A stretch of 23,558 nucleotides of DNA from CAZHPA01 sp964533945 (lineage in GTDB: Bacteria; Bacillota; Clostridia; Lachnospirales; WRBF01), in assembly GCA_964533945.1 (NCBI GenBank), contig CAZHPA010000031.1:1-23558 (forward strand). The letters are read 5' to 3'. The notes beneath the pieces are model-generated. The model saw only the letters and a program-made list of their open reading frames with translations. It was not told the DNA's origin and ran no database searches. Each line of letters opens with the position of its first letter. Within the stretch, counting starts at the first letter, position 1. Position numbers and translations under genes: made by a program. This document shows, in pieces, positions 23,294-23,558 of the stretch.

Positions 23294-23558
23294 TTTATGA
23301 TAGCAAAAATAACTCTGATTGCAATTTTGCTTACATAACTAAATAGTAGGTTAATTCCAACTTTTTTGGTAATTAAAAACGATTTTAAGCAAGATTATTA
23401 TGTAGATGTGCGTATCAAGAAATATTACTATTAAAGCTTTGCTTAGAATAATATTATTTTTGTACAAAACAATTTTTCTTATTTTAAGATTGCTTTATGA
23501 CAAAAAAATATTTTAAAGTCAAATTCTCTAAAGTAACATGCTGTCTTTGAAAAGTATT
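23294..23558. other. AT-rich upstream region, no gene seen
   Basis: No coding region or RNA is supported here. On the minus strand TTGCAA (23319-23324), a 16-nt gap and TATCAT (23297-23302) could be a promoter, but its start point would fall in the ribosome binding site. An inverted repeat AGCAAAA (23302-23308)/TTTTGCT (23325-23331) overlaps it. Confidence 0.3.

Overview
The window is chromosomal DNA from a low-G+C, Gram-positive-type bacterium, most likely a Clostridia-like member of the Bacillota from a host-associated (gut-like) habitat. The case rests on AT-rich intergenic DNA, strong GGAGG ribosome binding sites, sigma-A type promoters, a dockerin/cohesin-bearing secreted sialidase, and RpoB/RpoC without the large proteobacterial insertions. 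No species call is possible from the sequence alone.

Layout. (1) 1-1080 is a scar of mobile DNA. A minus-strand FtsX-type ABC permease fragment, visibly richer in G+C than the rest, meets the C-terminal half of a plus-strand tyrosine integrase at about 703-720. (2) 1232-1427 holds two minus-strand serine tRNA genes (GGA and TGA anticodons) with a near-consensus promoter. (3) 1598-2377 is a divergent proC-like reductase. (4) 2389-13553 holds two minus-strand genes: a giant secreted multidomain sialidase (2635 aa) and, downstream of it, a membrane-bound double-sensor GGDEF-EAL protein with an apparently active EAL and a degenerate GGDEF. (5) 13554-14549 has no convincing protein gene. It holds the sialidase promoter, a divergent promoter that seems to drive a structured RNA of about 475 nt ending at its own terminator, a right-end-like motif resembling IS200/IS605-family ends, and the rpoB terminator/promoter/leader. 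(6) 14550-22228 is the rpoB-rpoC operon, isolated from its usual ribosomal-protein neighbours and closed by a strong terminator. (7) 22348-23278 on the minus strand holds two small genes, each broken by one simple change: a frameshift at an A8 tract in a small membrane protein, and an in-frame TAA inside the signal peptide of a small exported protein.

Functional reading. The sialidase would remove (and bind) sialic acid on host glycans outside the cell. An SGNH esterase domain could remove O-acetyl groups first, and CBM40-like and CBM32-like modules plus the cohesin/dockerin could build multi-enzyme assemblies. The neighbouring EAL protein may tie c-di-GMP turnover to an external signal. The most unusual part is the standalone structured RNA unit at 13802-14312, which I cannot assign to a known family with certainty.
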